DNA of 64,000 nt from Cordia subcordata. Taxonomy: Eukaryota > Streptophyta > Magnoliopsida > Boraginales > Cordiaceae. Position 1 is the stretch's first letter; each line of letters opens with the position of its first letter. The DNA lies in assembly GCA_028554755.1 (NCBI GenBank), contig JAPTOF010000010.1, positions 7,352,001 through 7,416,000 of the forward strand, written 5' to 3'. Under the pieces are notes generated by a model, which searched no databases, was not told the origin of the DNA, and saw nothing but the letters and a program-made list of their open reading frames with translations. A program made the translations under genes and the position numbers. Below, in pieces: positions 1 to 10,909 of the stretch.

Positions 1-599
1 AATTGGTTACTAAACGTAGTTGGATCACTTATAGTTATTTGTTTCCAATAAACTCTATTAAAATTATTTACTATTAAGATTAACTTCTGTGCATATAATA
101 AAGTTATTTTATGTAAAAAGAGTCCCATTAGTTAATGTCTTTAAGATTTACACTTTTAGGTTCATTGTACATAGACACATACATAGCATAGTTTAGATAT
201 AGAGCATGCCACATGTCATTCACTTGGGCAACTTCAACAGATTCTCCGAATTCCTTTTTCTCCACATGTAGAGTGGCATTTAGGAAAAAGCTCCTTTAAC
301 AAATTACCTAGTCATCCTTAATTGAGAAGATGTTTAACTCGTTCTCTAAATTGATCTTGAATATGTCAACATATAGGGATAGCAAATTCATCCCCTAAAA
401 TAATATTAGATTAATCTTGAAATAGGGAAAACTATTAAAGTAAAATTGAAATAATGAATCCCTATATGTACAAAGATATTACAAATTTCCTATATGTAGG
501 GAAAGAATAAGAAAGTTGTTGGAGTTGGTCTTATAGCATTTACTTCCTCCAAAAAATAGTTGTACTATTGCTTGATGTATATCAATTGACACCGATCCT
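1..599. other. AT-rich intergenic DNA, nothing recognised
   Basis: No credible reading frame, RNA gene or repeat was seen here. Confidence 0.5.
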
Positions 600-1171
600 G
601 ATTATTAACTTTGCTAGTTTTGGCCAGCAGAAATGCAAAAAGACTAATATACCCTTCAAGTCAAGTATTACTAATTAATTAAATAATTAATTAATTGATA
701 TTAATTAATTAATTAAAAAATTAGCCACGTTAATTGCTCGTATTATATAATATGAGAAAGTGTATTTTGATTATCGTATATGATGATGGTGGACACAGTG
801 TTTGTGCGATCGTGGTGATAGTCGAGGTTATTTTTTTATTTTTTGTTTTTCCTATAACAAAAAAAATTTCTTGTGAAAATGAATAAAATACAAAGATGTT
901 TGTAGTATAGTTGGTTAAAATGCATACATATTTTTAAATTAAGGTCAAGAGTTCGTGCCTTTTCTCTTGCAAATGCTTTTTAAAAATGAAAAGGAAGGGC
1001 ATTTCAAGTGCATGCGTCACACGACCGGTTAAAACTAACAAAATTTTTGACAAAATGGGGTATTGTGCTTAGTTTTTTAAAACCATAAGGAGGTTCCCAG
1101 TGTATTTTGAGACCAAAGGGGCTAAGCGTACATTTTTGACTAACCATAGCGCGCGTGCTATTTGCCCTTAC
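600..1171 (-). mobile_element. Diverged, truncated copy of the Mutator-like element at 1785-2620
   Basis: Read on the minus strand, this stretch follows the element at 1785-2620 block by block. It has a terminus like GGGTAAATTGC (here GGGCAAATAGC, ending at 1171), a block containing CATTTGCAAGAGAAAAG, a block around TATACTAC, a run of TTAATTAATTAA repeats, and a block containing TTTTGCATTT. The far end is not preserved, so the copy seems truncated near 600. Together with 1785-2490 it forms a long imperfect inverted repeat. Confidence 0.5.
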
Positions 1172-1231
1172 TTTTAAACCAACAAAACCATCACACAGAC
1201 ACACACATATTTATATGCCTTTTTCATTTTT

Positions 1232-1378
1232 TGATAAAAATAAAAATAAAAGTAAAAATAAAATTTAAAAAAAATAAAAATAAAAATTCAAAAAATAAAA
1301 TAATAAAAATCAAAATTAAAAATAAAATAAAAATCAAAAGTCAAAATCCAAAAGCAAAAATAAAAAAATAAAAAAAAA
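1232..1378. repeat. A-rich low-complexity tract (AAAATAAAAATAAAAG type)
   Basis: The tract is almost pure A with scattered T, G and C. The lysine/isoleucine-rich reading frame across it is a composition artefact. Confidence 0.85.
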
Positions 1379-1625
1379 GTTATTAAATTAGAAAGATAAA
1401 TAAGTTTCAAACGCACAAATTGAATAATGAAAAATGTGAATTTTAATTTACAATTTTATATTAACTTTTATAATTTATATTTAATCTATAAATTTCTTTA
1501 TATGTCAATATATATCATAAGTCAACGTTGAGGGTATTATTGTCAAATTAGATTATGTCAACATTTATCTTTGGGAACTTATATCATATATCCGCAAGTA
1601 CTCAATGTAAGGTATACCACTGAAT

Positions 1626-1726
1626 AAACAGTTGTGGGTTCTAGACAAACAGTTGTGGGATACTAGACAAACAATCACTGGCAAACAGTTATAGGATACT
1701 AAACAAACAGTTGTAGGCAACTGGAC
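1626..1726. repeat. Short tandem repeat, period 21-22 bp
   Basis: Four to five imperfect units of the form AAACAGTTGTGGGATACTAG start near 1626, 1647, 1669 (partial), 1683 and 1705. The DNA on either side up to 1775 shows nothing else. Confidence 0.7.
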
Positions 1727-1784
1727 AAATAGACAAGGTGTATCTACAGGTGCATTATATAATTTACGATCTATTTTATATATA

Positions 1785-2620
1785 GGGTAAATTGCACGAA
1801 ATTCCCTTATAGTTTGTTATAAGTGTGCGTTTACCTCTTGTGATTTAAAACTTAGTTAGTTACCTCCCTGTACTCTCTAAAAGTGAAGAACATTACCCCT
1901 ATTTGTCACTTTTTTCATTAAATTTAACTGGGTATGTGGCACACGCGTTAGGCCTGCGATAGGGCATAGCTTTTTGCTGTTAAACTTGATTTTGGTTCAA
2001 AATATATATATTTTTTTAAGAAAACATTTGCAAGAGAAAAGATTTAAACCATTGACTTCAATTTAAAATATGTAAATTCTAACTAATTATACTACGAACA
2101 TGTTTGCATTTTATTTCGTTACTACAAGTAAATATTTTTTGTCAACAGAATGAAAAATATGAAAAGAAAATAACCTCCACGGTTATCACGATTGCAAAAC
2201 CGCCATCTCATTAATTAAATTAATTATTTAATTAATTTTAATTTTTAATTATTTGATAAATTAATTAATCAATTATTAAATTATTAATATTTAATTATTT
2301 AATTATTAATTAATTAACTAATTATTAATTACTCCACGTTTTCAATTAAATAAAAAGGGTAAATAGCGTCATACCCCCATCATTTGTTATTAGTGCGTCA
2401 TATCCTCTTGTAGTTGCCATAAGTGTACTGTTAGTCCCTAAGTTTGAGGGGCAAATTAGTCCTTTTGCATTTTCGTTAGCCAAAACTAACAGTGTTAAAA
2501 AAATGGGGCATGTGTGCTACACTTTTGAGAAGAAGAAAGGTATAATTAGCTAATTTTTAAATTATAGAGGATAAACGCACACTTGTGACAAAACACAAGA
2601 AAGTTCCATACAATTTACCC
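1785..2620. mobile_element. Non-autonomous Mutator-like element with 9-bp target duplication
   Basis: The left end starts GGGTAAATTGCACGAA. The right end read in reverse starts GGGTAAATTGTATGGAA, and the similarity continues for roughly 65 bp into each arm. The element is flanked by a perfect 9-bp direct repeat TTATATATA (1776-1784 and 2621-2629). Long terminal inverted repeats with a 9-bp target duplication are the hallmark of Mutator-like elements. No transposase frame is present. The interior contains AATTAATT-type runs (about 2205-2330) and a second GGGTAAAT-type block from 2347. Confidence 0.75.
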
Positions 2621-2629
2621 TTATATATA

Positions 2630-3330
2630 ATAGCAACATTGTCTATAGACACATGTTTTTCATCTCTAATTTTTTTCCAAAAGAGTTGGGAAAAAATAGT
2701 AAAAAGTTACAAAAGATTGTCACATGTTCGTCATGTATACGCTATCCAATTTCACGGTTCATTTATTTCGTCTATTACCATACCAAGAGCATTACGAACC
2801 TAAAAAAATATCTTCAATAATTTATTTTATCGATCCTATTGTTTCTAACAAAATCTAGTGTAGATTGAGGTTCAGAAGTATTAGATTGTGAAAGCGCTAG
2901 CTTATATGACTCTATGAGAAGTTGGGAGTTTGACGATAGTTCTAGTCGATGAATAAGTAATTTCCTTATTGACTAAAATTCTAATTTTCTCTCAAATAAT
3001 ATATGTTTCTGTTTTTAATGTGAATTTTACTTGATGCTTGCTAACTGACAATCTTCAAATCATTACTCAAAGAGATTTTCTTTTTTTTTTTTGGCTTTCT
3101 CACTATTCATGGTGGTGCCTGTAATGTATTGACAAATATTATAATAATAACAAGTGGCTAAATTTCTTTCTGTCTTATAAATAACCATTATTGTATTATA
3201 TTTCTTGAATCATTATAGTGCATCAATTTCATGGTAGTCCCTACTTAATAACGAAATCAAAACTAATCACATAGGAAAATCTTTTTGTGATGTGTGAGAT
3301 AGATTATATAGCTACTTTAGATTTTTCCCC
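2630..3330. other. Intergenic DNA, nothing recognised
   Basis: AT-rich sequence. Short open frames here have no recognisable protein features. Confidence 0.5.
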
Positions 3331-3410
3331 CTTTACTTTCCTCCTCCTCCTATTCTTCTTCTTCTTCTTCTTCTCTCTCTCTCTCTCTTCCCCCCCCCCC
3401 CCCCTTTTTT
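3331..3410. repeat. Pyrimidine microsatellite (CTC, CTT, CT, C and T runs)
   Basis: A compound tract runs CTCCTCCTC, then CTT repeats, CT repeats, about 15 C and then T. The glycine/arginine-rich frame on the other strand is an artefact of this tract. Confidence 0.9.
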
Positions 3411-4465
3411 GTAATTTGCAAGATGAGTAATATAACAAATCTTTAGGTGAAGTAAAATGGTTGAGTGGATGATGCCGCTTAAACTCATCTTGTTAAAATA
3501 TTTATTTATTATATGCATCACAATACAGTAAATAGACATGATAGGGATCTATAAAAACTAATATTAACTTTATGTATTGTATTCTTTGAAACATGATAAA
3601 TTGTCATTAATTTTTAATCTTTATATTTTATTTTTAACGGATAGCATCCACTTTTTGTTTTAGTTTTAATTGATAAGCATATTATTACAACTGGATGGAA
3701 GATTAAGGTTATGTAAAAATAGCCCAAAAATGTTTAGATTGAAAGAAATATAGCTACATGATATATTGACAATTTTTTTCCTCAATTAAACTAATTAACT
3801 TATTAAAAGTCTATAAAACATAAGATTAAAAGTTTACTACAACTATGAGATTGCATGGGTTGTCATTCTAGTATACCCATAAAATTAGGGGTATACATAG
3901 TTCAGTTTGATTTAGGTTAATTTTGTGGACCTATATCAAACCAAACCAAACCAATTGCTTTTCATATATAACTAACAATTAGTTTTTTAAAATATAAAGT
4001 AACCGAACCAACTTGAATTTTCAGGTTGATTTGGATTAATTTGGTCGATTTAACCAAACTGTGTTTATCCTAATCATACTCATGAAATTTTAATGACCAT
4101 TTGAATCAATCAATTTCTAAAGAGGCTAATTAACATACGGTAGTAGACTTTTTCAAGTGGCAAAGTGATGACCAACCAAAAAATAAAATAGAAGTATTTT
4201 TTCTTTTATATATCTTAGGAGCCAATGGTGACTACTGTATACATATATAATTGGAAAATCAATGGTGACTATTGTATACATATATAATTGGAAAATGGCC
4301 CCATACAAACTGAAATTTTTTCGGCCCGAAATGAGGATAACTCGGGCATTTAAACTAAGCAGTTGCCTAACTGGAGATGGTGTTAGGCCTAATATGTTTA
4401 CATCTTTGATGGGGCGGCCCATGCTTAGTTTAGTTTTCTTACCATAGACAAGGATGATATTTAGT
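3411..4465. repeat. Intergenic DNA with a GGTTTGATTT-type dispersed repeat
   Basis: Around 3885-4080 the sequence is rich in CAAACCAAACCAA and GATTTGGATTAATTTGG motifs. The same style of sequence recurs at 33785-34280, including a shared opening of the form AAATTAGGG(G)AT..ACATAGTTC. Family not identified. Confidence 0.4.
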
Positions 4466-5089
4466 TAAAAAAAAGAGTAAAATGCATTTTATCCTCTTAT
4501 ATTTTGTAAAAGTCACATAAAATTCTTTTTATTTTCCAAGTTCGTTGAACTCATGTGATTTAAAAATCTTACGTATTGGGCCCACCATTAGTTTTCCGTT
4601 AAAGTTAACGGAGATTAACATGCTTAAAATGAATTTTGACTTATTAATAACCCAAAAAACTCAAGTCAGTGCAAATTTCTCTCTCTACTTTCAAATTTGG
4701 TGCCAAATCGGCCTCTGATTTTTAAAAATAGTGCATATTCCCCCCTTTTATTTCATAAGGTGCAAGTACACCCCTACATGAGTAAAAAATTGATAACATA
4801 TTTATTAGATTATATAAATTTCTTAGTTTAAATAACTCCTTATTAAACAACACAAATATATTCAATAATAATTGAATGAATATGAACAAAGAAGTTCACA
4901 TAATTTAAGATATATATATATATATTTATTTTCACCCTATAAGTGATGTATTTACAACTTATTTCAAACAGACATTATATCATTGTCTTGCATAACATGC
5001 TCTTGTGGAAGTATTGTGCACCTACTGTGCGTGAAATTACGTGCTACTGTTCATGCACAGTAAAATTAAAAAATATATATATTTTTATT

Positions 5090-5450
5090 ATGTTTACCAC
5101 ATGTGTATTTATTCACCACTCCACAATTATTTGTTTACTAACTTTCACAAAATCAAATATTTGTTCACTACTCACATATATTTGTTCACCAATCTTATAT
5201 ACACAAATACACACAAGTACAAATACTTTTATTTATTCAGCACTCTACATATATTTATTCATAACTCACACACACACTAAAATACACAAATACAAACATT
5301 TTTATATATTCACCATTCTACATATATTTGTTCAAGGTTCTCTTGCACACAAACACATATATTTGTTTCGTACTCCATTCTATTTGTTCACAACTTTATA
5401 TTTATTTGTTTACCATCTTATATATAGCTGTTCACCATTAAAACAGTGAA
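5090..5450. repeat. Degenerate AT-rich tandem array built on TATTTGTTCAC
   Basis: Motifs such as ATATTTGTTCACNA and ATTCACCACTC recur about every 20-45 bp, with a higher-order unit near 80 bp (compare 5201-5270 with 5285-5345). The long open frame over it is a by-product of the repeat. Confidence 0.6.
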
Positions 5451-5962
5451 CAAATAGTGTAAAAATTATGAAGAAACACATTAATTTATTAATTCACCTC
5501 TTAACATATATTTATTCACTATTCTTACACATACATACAAACACAAACACATTCAGTGACAATTGCTGCTGTAGAAACAAATAGGGAGGAAACAAAGTAG
5601 AAAAGCAAAAAGATTGGCATAACCAATTCATAGAGCCAATCCAACTTCTGCTTTATCAAACAACTTATATCTCAACAACGGCTTCAAATATATTACACCA
5701 AAAGTTGCACTCCTAAGAATAACTGGAACATGAAAACTCAAATCAGAAAATCTCCCTTTATTTGACGAGAATAAGTAATAATTAATTAAAGCAGATTCAA
5801 TATTCAAATTGAAAAATGAATTAAATAATCTCTAACGATGGTCCTCCATGGCACCTGCTTTTACGATAATAAAGACGAGCAAATCGTAAGAAATCTCCTG
5901 AAGGATGTGATCGTTAAGCAGGCCAACGAATGCTTCACCAGCCAAAAATGGCTGCATAATTC

Positions 5963-6100
5963 TTGTGTATGCATGTGTTTTCTAAGTGTATGTGCGCATG
6001 AGTGTGTGTTTGTGTGTGTGAGTTGTTGGGGGTGTGTGTGCATGTGTTTGTGTATGTTGGTATGTGTGTGTGCATCTATGTTTCTGTGCGTGAGAGTGAG
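5963..6100. repeat. TG-rich microsatellite
   Basis: Interrupted (TG)n, for example GTGTGTGTTTGTGTGTGTGAG. The cysteine/valine-rich frame across it is not a gene. Confidence 0.8.
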
Positions 6101-6309
6101 GGAGATGATGATTAGATTCAGATCTGATCTTTTTAGAGGGGGAAATTTGTACTAATTCAAAAATGTTCGCTTAACTTTAATAGAAAAACTAATGGTAGAG
6201 AACAATGTGCAATTTTTTTAAATTACAGGGATTTATCAACAAATTTTAAAAATACAAAAAATTTTATATGACTTTCACAAGAGATAAAATGTATTTTACT
6301 CTGATTAAA

Positions 6310-6716
6310 TGGGTAAACAAGTTTGACGACAATTTTCAACCGTCAACCATTCTCAAGTATATACAATGCTGCTTAGTCAACTTTTTTGTTGTTAACCTTT
6401 GAGTTTGGCAACTTAAAGATAAATTGAGGCCGTAATGTACTAACCGTTAAGTACCATTTGTATATAAATTCGCATTTTATTTTTTACTTCAGGAGCAATT
6501 TAGTTTAAAGTAAGTAGATATTCTTGTTTGCTTGCTCGAGGAGTGAAGAATATAATATGAAGAATGTCTTGGCATATCTTTTGTGTATTCTAGCTAGTAC
6601 TTTAATCTTTAAAGCTTTTAAAAGAGAACATTACAAGATCTTCAAATTGACGGCTTAATGGTTTCTTCAGGAATGTACGTGTTGCACGATTCATACGTGT
6701 GAATAAGATGTGAGAA
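6310..6716. other. Intergenic DNA, nothing recognised
   Basis: No supported feature. Confidence 0.45.
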
Positions 6717-6721
6717 ACTTA

Positions 6722-7445
6722 GGGCCTGTTTGACAAATTTAGTTGTTTGAGTAGTTAATAGCTATTTGGGTAACTGATAGCTGTTGTATTTTAACTGTTA
6801 GCGGATAGCTATTTAACTAGCTAATTAAACAAAATGTGTTCAATAAAATTAGTTATTAGATTAGCTGATGAATGTTAAATGATGTAAAAGGACATTGATA
6901 TTATGTTATTATTATTGTTATTATTATGATAATTGTAATTACTATTACTATTATAGAAATAAGATAATATATTTCATAATTAGATATTTATTTTCATAAT
7001 CATATTTTAATATTAAAGTATAACTAATTTTTTTATAAAATATTTATATCAATATTACAAAAATTAATTTTAATAGATTCAAGATTATTTGTTAAAAAAG
7101 TATACTAATAAAACTTATGCTTTTAGTAATGTTGATTATATAGAAATTGAAATTCATTTTTATATTAATTCTTATTTATATCTGTGAAAAAAAAGGTAAA
7201 AGTATAGAGAAAGATTGGAAAGAGAATAGAAAAATCAAAAAATGCAAAAGGGTAGAATTGCCCAAAAAAATATGAAAAGCTAAAAGCTACTTGAAATGCT
7301 AAAGTTTTTAGCTTTTGAGAAACGCTAAAGGTTACCTAAAAAGCTATTTGAAATGCTAGTTTACCGAACAACAATAATTTAGTAAAATAGCATTTTGACT
7401 GGCCAAAATGCGAAACGCTATTTGAAAAGTTATTGCCGAACACAC
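6722..7445. mobile_element. Possible hAT-like MITE
   Basis: The left end GGGCCTGTTTGACAAA and the right end in reverse GTGTGTGTTCGGCAA are imperfect inverted repeats of the kind seen in plant hAT MITEs. The ends are flanked by ACTTA on both sides (6717-6721, 7446-7450), shorter than the 8 bp expected. No coding capacity. Confidence 0.4.
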
Positions 7446-7450
7446 ACTTA

Positions 7451-8215
7451 TTCTACAAAAAAACTTAATCTACAAAGATAGAGAATAGAGTAGCAGTAAA
7501 GGAAATATAATTATGGCTTATTGAGGTAGTCATTTTTTAGAATGCACAAGATGATAAAATAAGTAATTGTTTTGACAAATTACGGGAGAGATAATGAGCA
7601 TTTCACCCCTAGAAAAAAAAAATAAAAATAGGACAATGGCATATGCAAAGGCAAGAACATCTTGGCTGACATATTCTTGCTTCCTCGCTTCACTAATTTG
7701 ATACAGTTCCGGTAAAAGAGAAAACATAAAACATAGAAAAAGGAAAAGGCTTTACAGTAGTGTAAAGGCAACAGGTAAATTATATGTTTGCTTCTGCTAC
7801 AGTCTGGGCGACATGTGAGACTCATTGCCCTGCCAACCATAAAGTAACGCCGCTGATTCTTGTTAGCTAGGTTAGATGTTTAGCATACATTAATAGCCTT
7901 TATTACTTAAATGTTAATCTTCTTATTTCTCTATATATGCATTTCTCTCGGTAATCTACCAGTTAACATAATAAATAAATAAACTAATATTTTCTTTACA
8001 AGTTTAAGATTTTAAATGAGGTGGTAACTCCAAATTAATATCAAGGCATTTAAAAAAATATTAAAATTGTCCTCGTGCAAGCTCTAAACAAATTACGCTG
8101 CATGTGAATAGGCGTGTTAACACAAGAAATAAATAAACTAATATCCTCTCTATAAGCTTAAGCTTTATCATCCATGATATATGTTAACTTTCTTCTTTTT
8201 CAAGTTTACTGAAGG
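7451..8215. other. Intergenic DNA, nothing recognised
   Basis: Open frames around 7530-7840 have no recognisable features and are not supported. Confidence 0.45.
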
Positions 8216-8218
8216 GGA

Positions 8219-8345
8219 TAAGGGAGTAGCTCAAGTGACTGAGACTACTTCTCCTATGAGTGAGTGTCTGGATTGAAATCTCATGGGAAAGGCTATCTCT
8301 CTTAAGAGAATTTGGTGTACTTTACCCTTTAAAATAAGGAGTTAT
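8219..8345 (+). mobile_element. tRNA-derived SINE fragment
   Basis: A box A-like stretch (TAGCTCAAGTGACTGAG) is followed about 35 bp later by a box B-like stretch (GGATTGAAATCTC), the internal RNA polymerase III promoter layout of plant SINEs. The 3' end is unclear. It runs into a duplicated block with CCCTTTAAAATAAGG / CCCTATAAAATAAGG. Confidence 0.5.
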
Positions 8346-8360
8346 TGATGCACTTACCCT

Positions 8361-8368
8361 ATAAAATA
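8361..8368 (+). promoter_or_regulatory. Candidate TATA box of the first DUF247 gene
   Basis: TATAAAAT lies 63 bp before the proposed ATG at 8431. The spacing is close to that at the last DUF247 gene (TTTATAAA at 39881, ATG at 39954). Inferred only. Confidence 0.35.
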
Positions 8369-8424
8369 AGGAGTTGTGGTCATCAACTTCACTACCATAA
8401 GGAAACGACGTTGTGTGTGAAGAG

Positions 8425-8495
8425 GTTCCTATGGATATTAAGCAACCATTTTCACGTAAGGTTCCTATCGATATTGAGCAACCATTTTCATGAAG
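8425..8495 (+). repeat. Tandem duplication of the proposed first exon
   Basis: Two 36-bp units (8425-8460, 8461-8495) share GTTCCTAT.GATATT.AGCAACC. The first keeps ATG and a GTAAG donor. The second has ATC in place of ATG and TGAAG in place of the donor, so only the first can act as the coding exon. Confidence 0.75.
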
Positions 8496-10909
8496 TTTTC
8501 TTCTTTGGTTATGCTTCAAATGTTTTTGTTTCACCTTGCATGTTTCATTTCCTAAAAGTGACATGAATCTATGTATATCGTTTAAATTTGGGTAAATTGT
8601 GCATCTTTTTTTATCTGACGAGTTATACATTATCTTCTTGAATTTTTTAAACAAGCAAGATCCTCCTTATGACTTATTAAAAATGTTGCAGTACTTACTC
8701 TCCGTTATGATTTCCATTACATATAATAGAGAATGCCCCAAACGTGCTCCTTTTATAGCATTTTCGAAAAATCAATTATATCTTAAATAGGATAATAGCA
8801 CCCAACTCCTGTGATATTTTACAAGTGTACATTATCTCCTATGTACTTTTAAAATAGGTACGATACCTTTGCATGATTTAATTATTTGTGGGTTTCCGTT
8901 AACTAATGTGAACAGAATCAAAAAAAGAGGTAAGTATTCTCTATTTTAAAACACAATGAGGTAGATTTTGTTTGGCCTGACTACGAGCTTTCAGCATTTA
9001 ACTGGTAGAGCGTTTAATAGTAGAGTTTTGGGTAAAAATTCTGTTGAACAAAAAAAAAATGGATTTTTTGGCCTTGTATTTTAGGAGTTGAATTTTTAAT
9101 TATTTTGAAAGTAATATTGGACTTTTTTAGATATATGTGGTGTTTTTGAGAAAAGAACGAAGAAAAATAATTTTTGACATAAAATAAAAACAGTTTATCG
9201 AAATCTTATTTTGAAAAGCTCCAATTTGTAGCTTTTGATTTTTTAATTTTTTTACTTTTAACTTTTACGTAAAAACTCTTTAAAAATAAGCCAAATAGGT
9301 CCATTTCAACATTTAAAACTCATCGAAAGCACCCAAAACTTGGGCCAAACAGACTAGTAATCCTTCAAATTTTTTGCAAACATGAGCAGGTTTCAGGAGA
9401 AACAAAAATTTTTACCAAAGGTAGTAATCATTTTCCAAGAACCAGACACTTTCCAAGTGTTTCTTATTTTCTCCGAAATCTGGAAAATGGAAAACTTGAG
9501 CAGGTTTAGCGAGCAGGACAGTCCAATTCAGTGATCATTGGTAGTTCCTCAAATCCACAGGCATTATTTCGTTTAATAAGTGCTTATTTTCACTGGCTTT
9601 TTCAGCTGACGTGCATCCAGATAGAGCGGCAAGTGGCGGTGCGCCCATTCCGTTAAGTAAAAAGCTCCAAGGCCTTTTGTTCACAAAACCTGAAAGCTGC
9701 ATATTTAGAGTTCATAAGCATCTAGTAAAACTGAACAAGGAAGCTTATGAGCCAGAGATTATTGCAATTGGTCCTTATCATTGCAAGAAAGAGAACCTAC
9801 TTTGGATGGAGGAGCACAAATTACGCTATCTGCGTTCCCTGCTTGATCTTCAAAATGAGAAAGTGGAAAGGTATGTCGGTGCTATAAGACCACTGGATCA
9901 GCAAGTGTGTGGTTTTTATGCTGAACAATTACATCTTACTGAAGATGAGCTTGCTGAAATGATGGTACTAGATGGCTGCTTCATCATACAATTAGTGCGC
10001 AAATTTAACAGGAGATGCGACATGGACGCGAATGATCCTATCAAATTGACGTGGATTAAGAATAATTTGCGACGTGATCTAATGCTGTTCGAGAATCAGA
10101 TCCCATTTTTCATCCTCAGCAAATTATTTGGCATGATTGAGGATTCCCCGAATGGGAGCAGGTCAATCCATGATCTTTTATTGCAATTTGTTTTGCCTGT
10201 TCACCTTTACGGACATCTGAGTCCCCCGAGAGATTACTCAAAGCATGAAGTCAAACATTTGCTTGACTTGTTACACCTATTTTGGGAGCCATGTTCGGGC
10301 CCGCGTGACCAAGGGGATTCCCGCGAAGATTTCTTCGACGGAAACCCCATGGTTAGTGCAACGAAACTTCGAGATGCAGGAGTAAAGTTCGAGTTGGAAG
10401 CGAAAGATAGCTGCTTTGATATCAGCTTCGAAGGTGGCACATTCATTATGCCAACTTTCACTATTGAAGACCTGACAGAATCTTTCCTAAGGAACCTGAT
10501 GGCGTATGAACTACATTGTGAGAGTACCCGTCCTAATTATGTAACTGATTACGTAACCATTTTAGATTATCTCATCGACTCTTCAGAAGATGTAGAGTTA
10601 CTATATCGCCATGGAATTCTTGAAAATTATCTAGGCGACAATGAGGTAGAAGTTGCTCGCTTATTCAACAAGATGGCTGAGTCGGTCTTTACTTCTGTTA
10701 GTTCTCGTTGCGCATCGGTATTGGTGGATGTGGAAGAATATCGCAAGGAACCCAGGAATAAATTGATGGAAAAATTGAGTCAATGGGTAGCACAATTGAA
10801 GCCCAATTATTTGAATGGTCCTTGGGGAGTGATTTCAGTTGCTGCTGCTACTGTCCTGCTTTTACTCACTGTCATGCAGACTATATTTGCTATATTCCCT
10901 CGCAAGTAA
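8431..10909 (+). CDS. DUF247 family protein, intact, two exons
   Basis: Proposed model: exon 1 8431-8455, intron 8456-9605 (GT...AG), exon 2 9606-10909, giving 442 residues. The long open frame itself has no usable ATG at its start; the codon at 9611 is GTG, directly after a TTTTTCAG acceptor. Joining exon 1 (MDIKQPFS plus one base) keeps the frame. DUF247 (UPF0481) hallmarks, spliced numbering: SCIFRVHKHL about 39-48, IAIGPYH about 61-67, DGCFIIQL about 131-138, LFENQIPFF 169-177, SFLRNLMAYE 301-310, and a C-terminal hydrophobic segment about 416-439 (GVISVAAATVLLLLTVMQTI) before a short basic tail. So it is predicted to be a membrane-anchored protein with most of the chain on one side. The biochemical role of the family is unknown; members are linked to the grass self-incompatibility loci, but nothing here shows such a role. 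The family call is secure and exon 1 is likely. Translation from a later ATG in exon 2 is the alternative. Confidence 0.9.
8590..9353. repeat. Transposon debris inside the first DUF247 intron
   Basis: From 8590 the sequence begins GGGTAAATTGTGC, like the Mutator-like termini elsewhere in the window. From 8968 (TGTTTGGCC) to 9353 (GGCCAAACAGAC) lies a possible hAT-like MITE. These insertions explain why this intron is about 1.15 kb while its counterpart at 39979-40060 is 82 bp. Confidence 0.4.

Larger units (their letters stand above)
4475..6301. mobile_element. Probable Mutator-like long-TIR element
   Basis: The left arm starts GAGTAAAATGCATTTTATC and the right arm in reverse starts GAGTAAAATACATTTTATC. 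The arms stay alignable for well over 100 bp (4475-4690 against 6130-6301), including a shared block near ACCATTAGTTTT. A clean 9-bp target duplication was not found; TTAGTTAAA and TGATTAAAT beside the ends are at best a decayed one. The interior holds a tandem repeat, a TG-rich tract and a short, less AT-rich exon-like stretch at 5838-5960. Confidence 0.55.

Noticed and set aside
880..975. tRNA-like or SINE unit (TAGTATAGTTGGTTAAAA ... GAGTTCGTGCC)
   Set aside because: The same stretch occurs inverted at 2030-2130 inside a Mutator-like element, so it is better explained as part of that family.
1162..1371. Lysine/isoleucine-rich open frame
   Set aside because: Low-complexity A-rich tract.
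1626..1726. CRISPR-like array
   Set aside because: Short 21-22 bp head-to-tail tandem repeat without spacers, in plant DNA.
3331..3410. Gene on the minus strand with Gly/Arg-rich protein (3333-3539)
   Set aside because: Produced by the pyrimidine microsatellite.
4943..5449. 168-codon open frame
   Set aside because: It runs across a degenerate tandem repeat; residues follow the repeat, not a protein.
5838..6155. 105-codon open frame with Cys/Val runs
   Set aside because: The second half is a TG microsatellite. The first half may be captured sequence, but no protein was recognised.
8219..8345. tRNA gene (also at 13669, 23921 and 45017)
   Set aside because: Only box A and box B-like parts are present; no cloverleaf can be formed. 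These are SINE heads.
9611..10909. Translation start at the GTG codon of the long DUF247 frame (also 40066)
   Set aside because: GTG is not a normal plant start, and each lies directly after a splice acceptor; an upstream ATG exon fits in frame.
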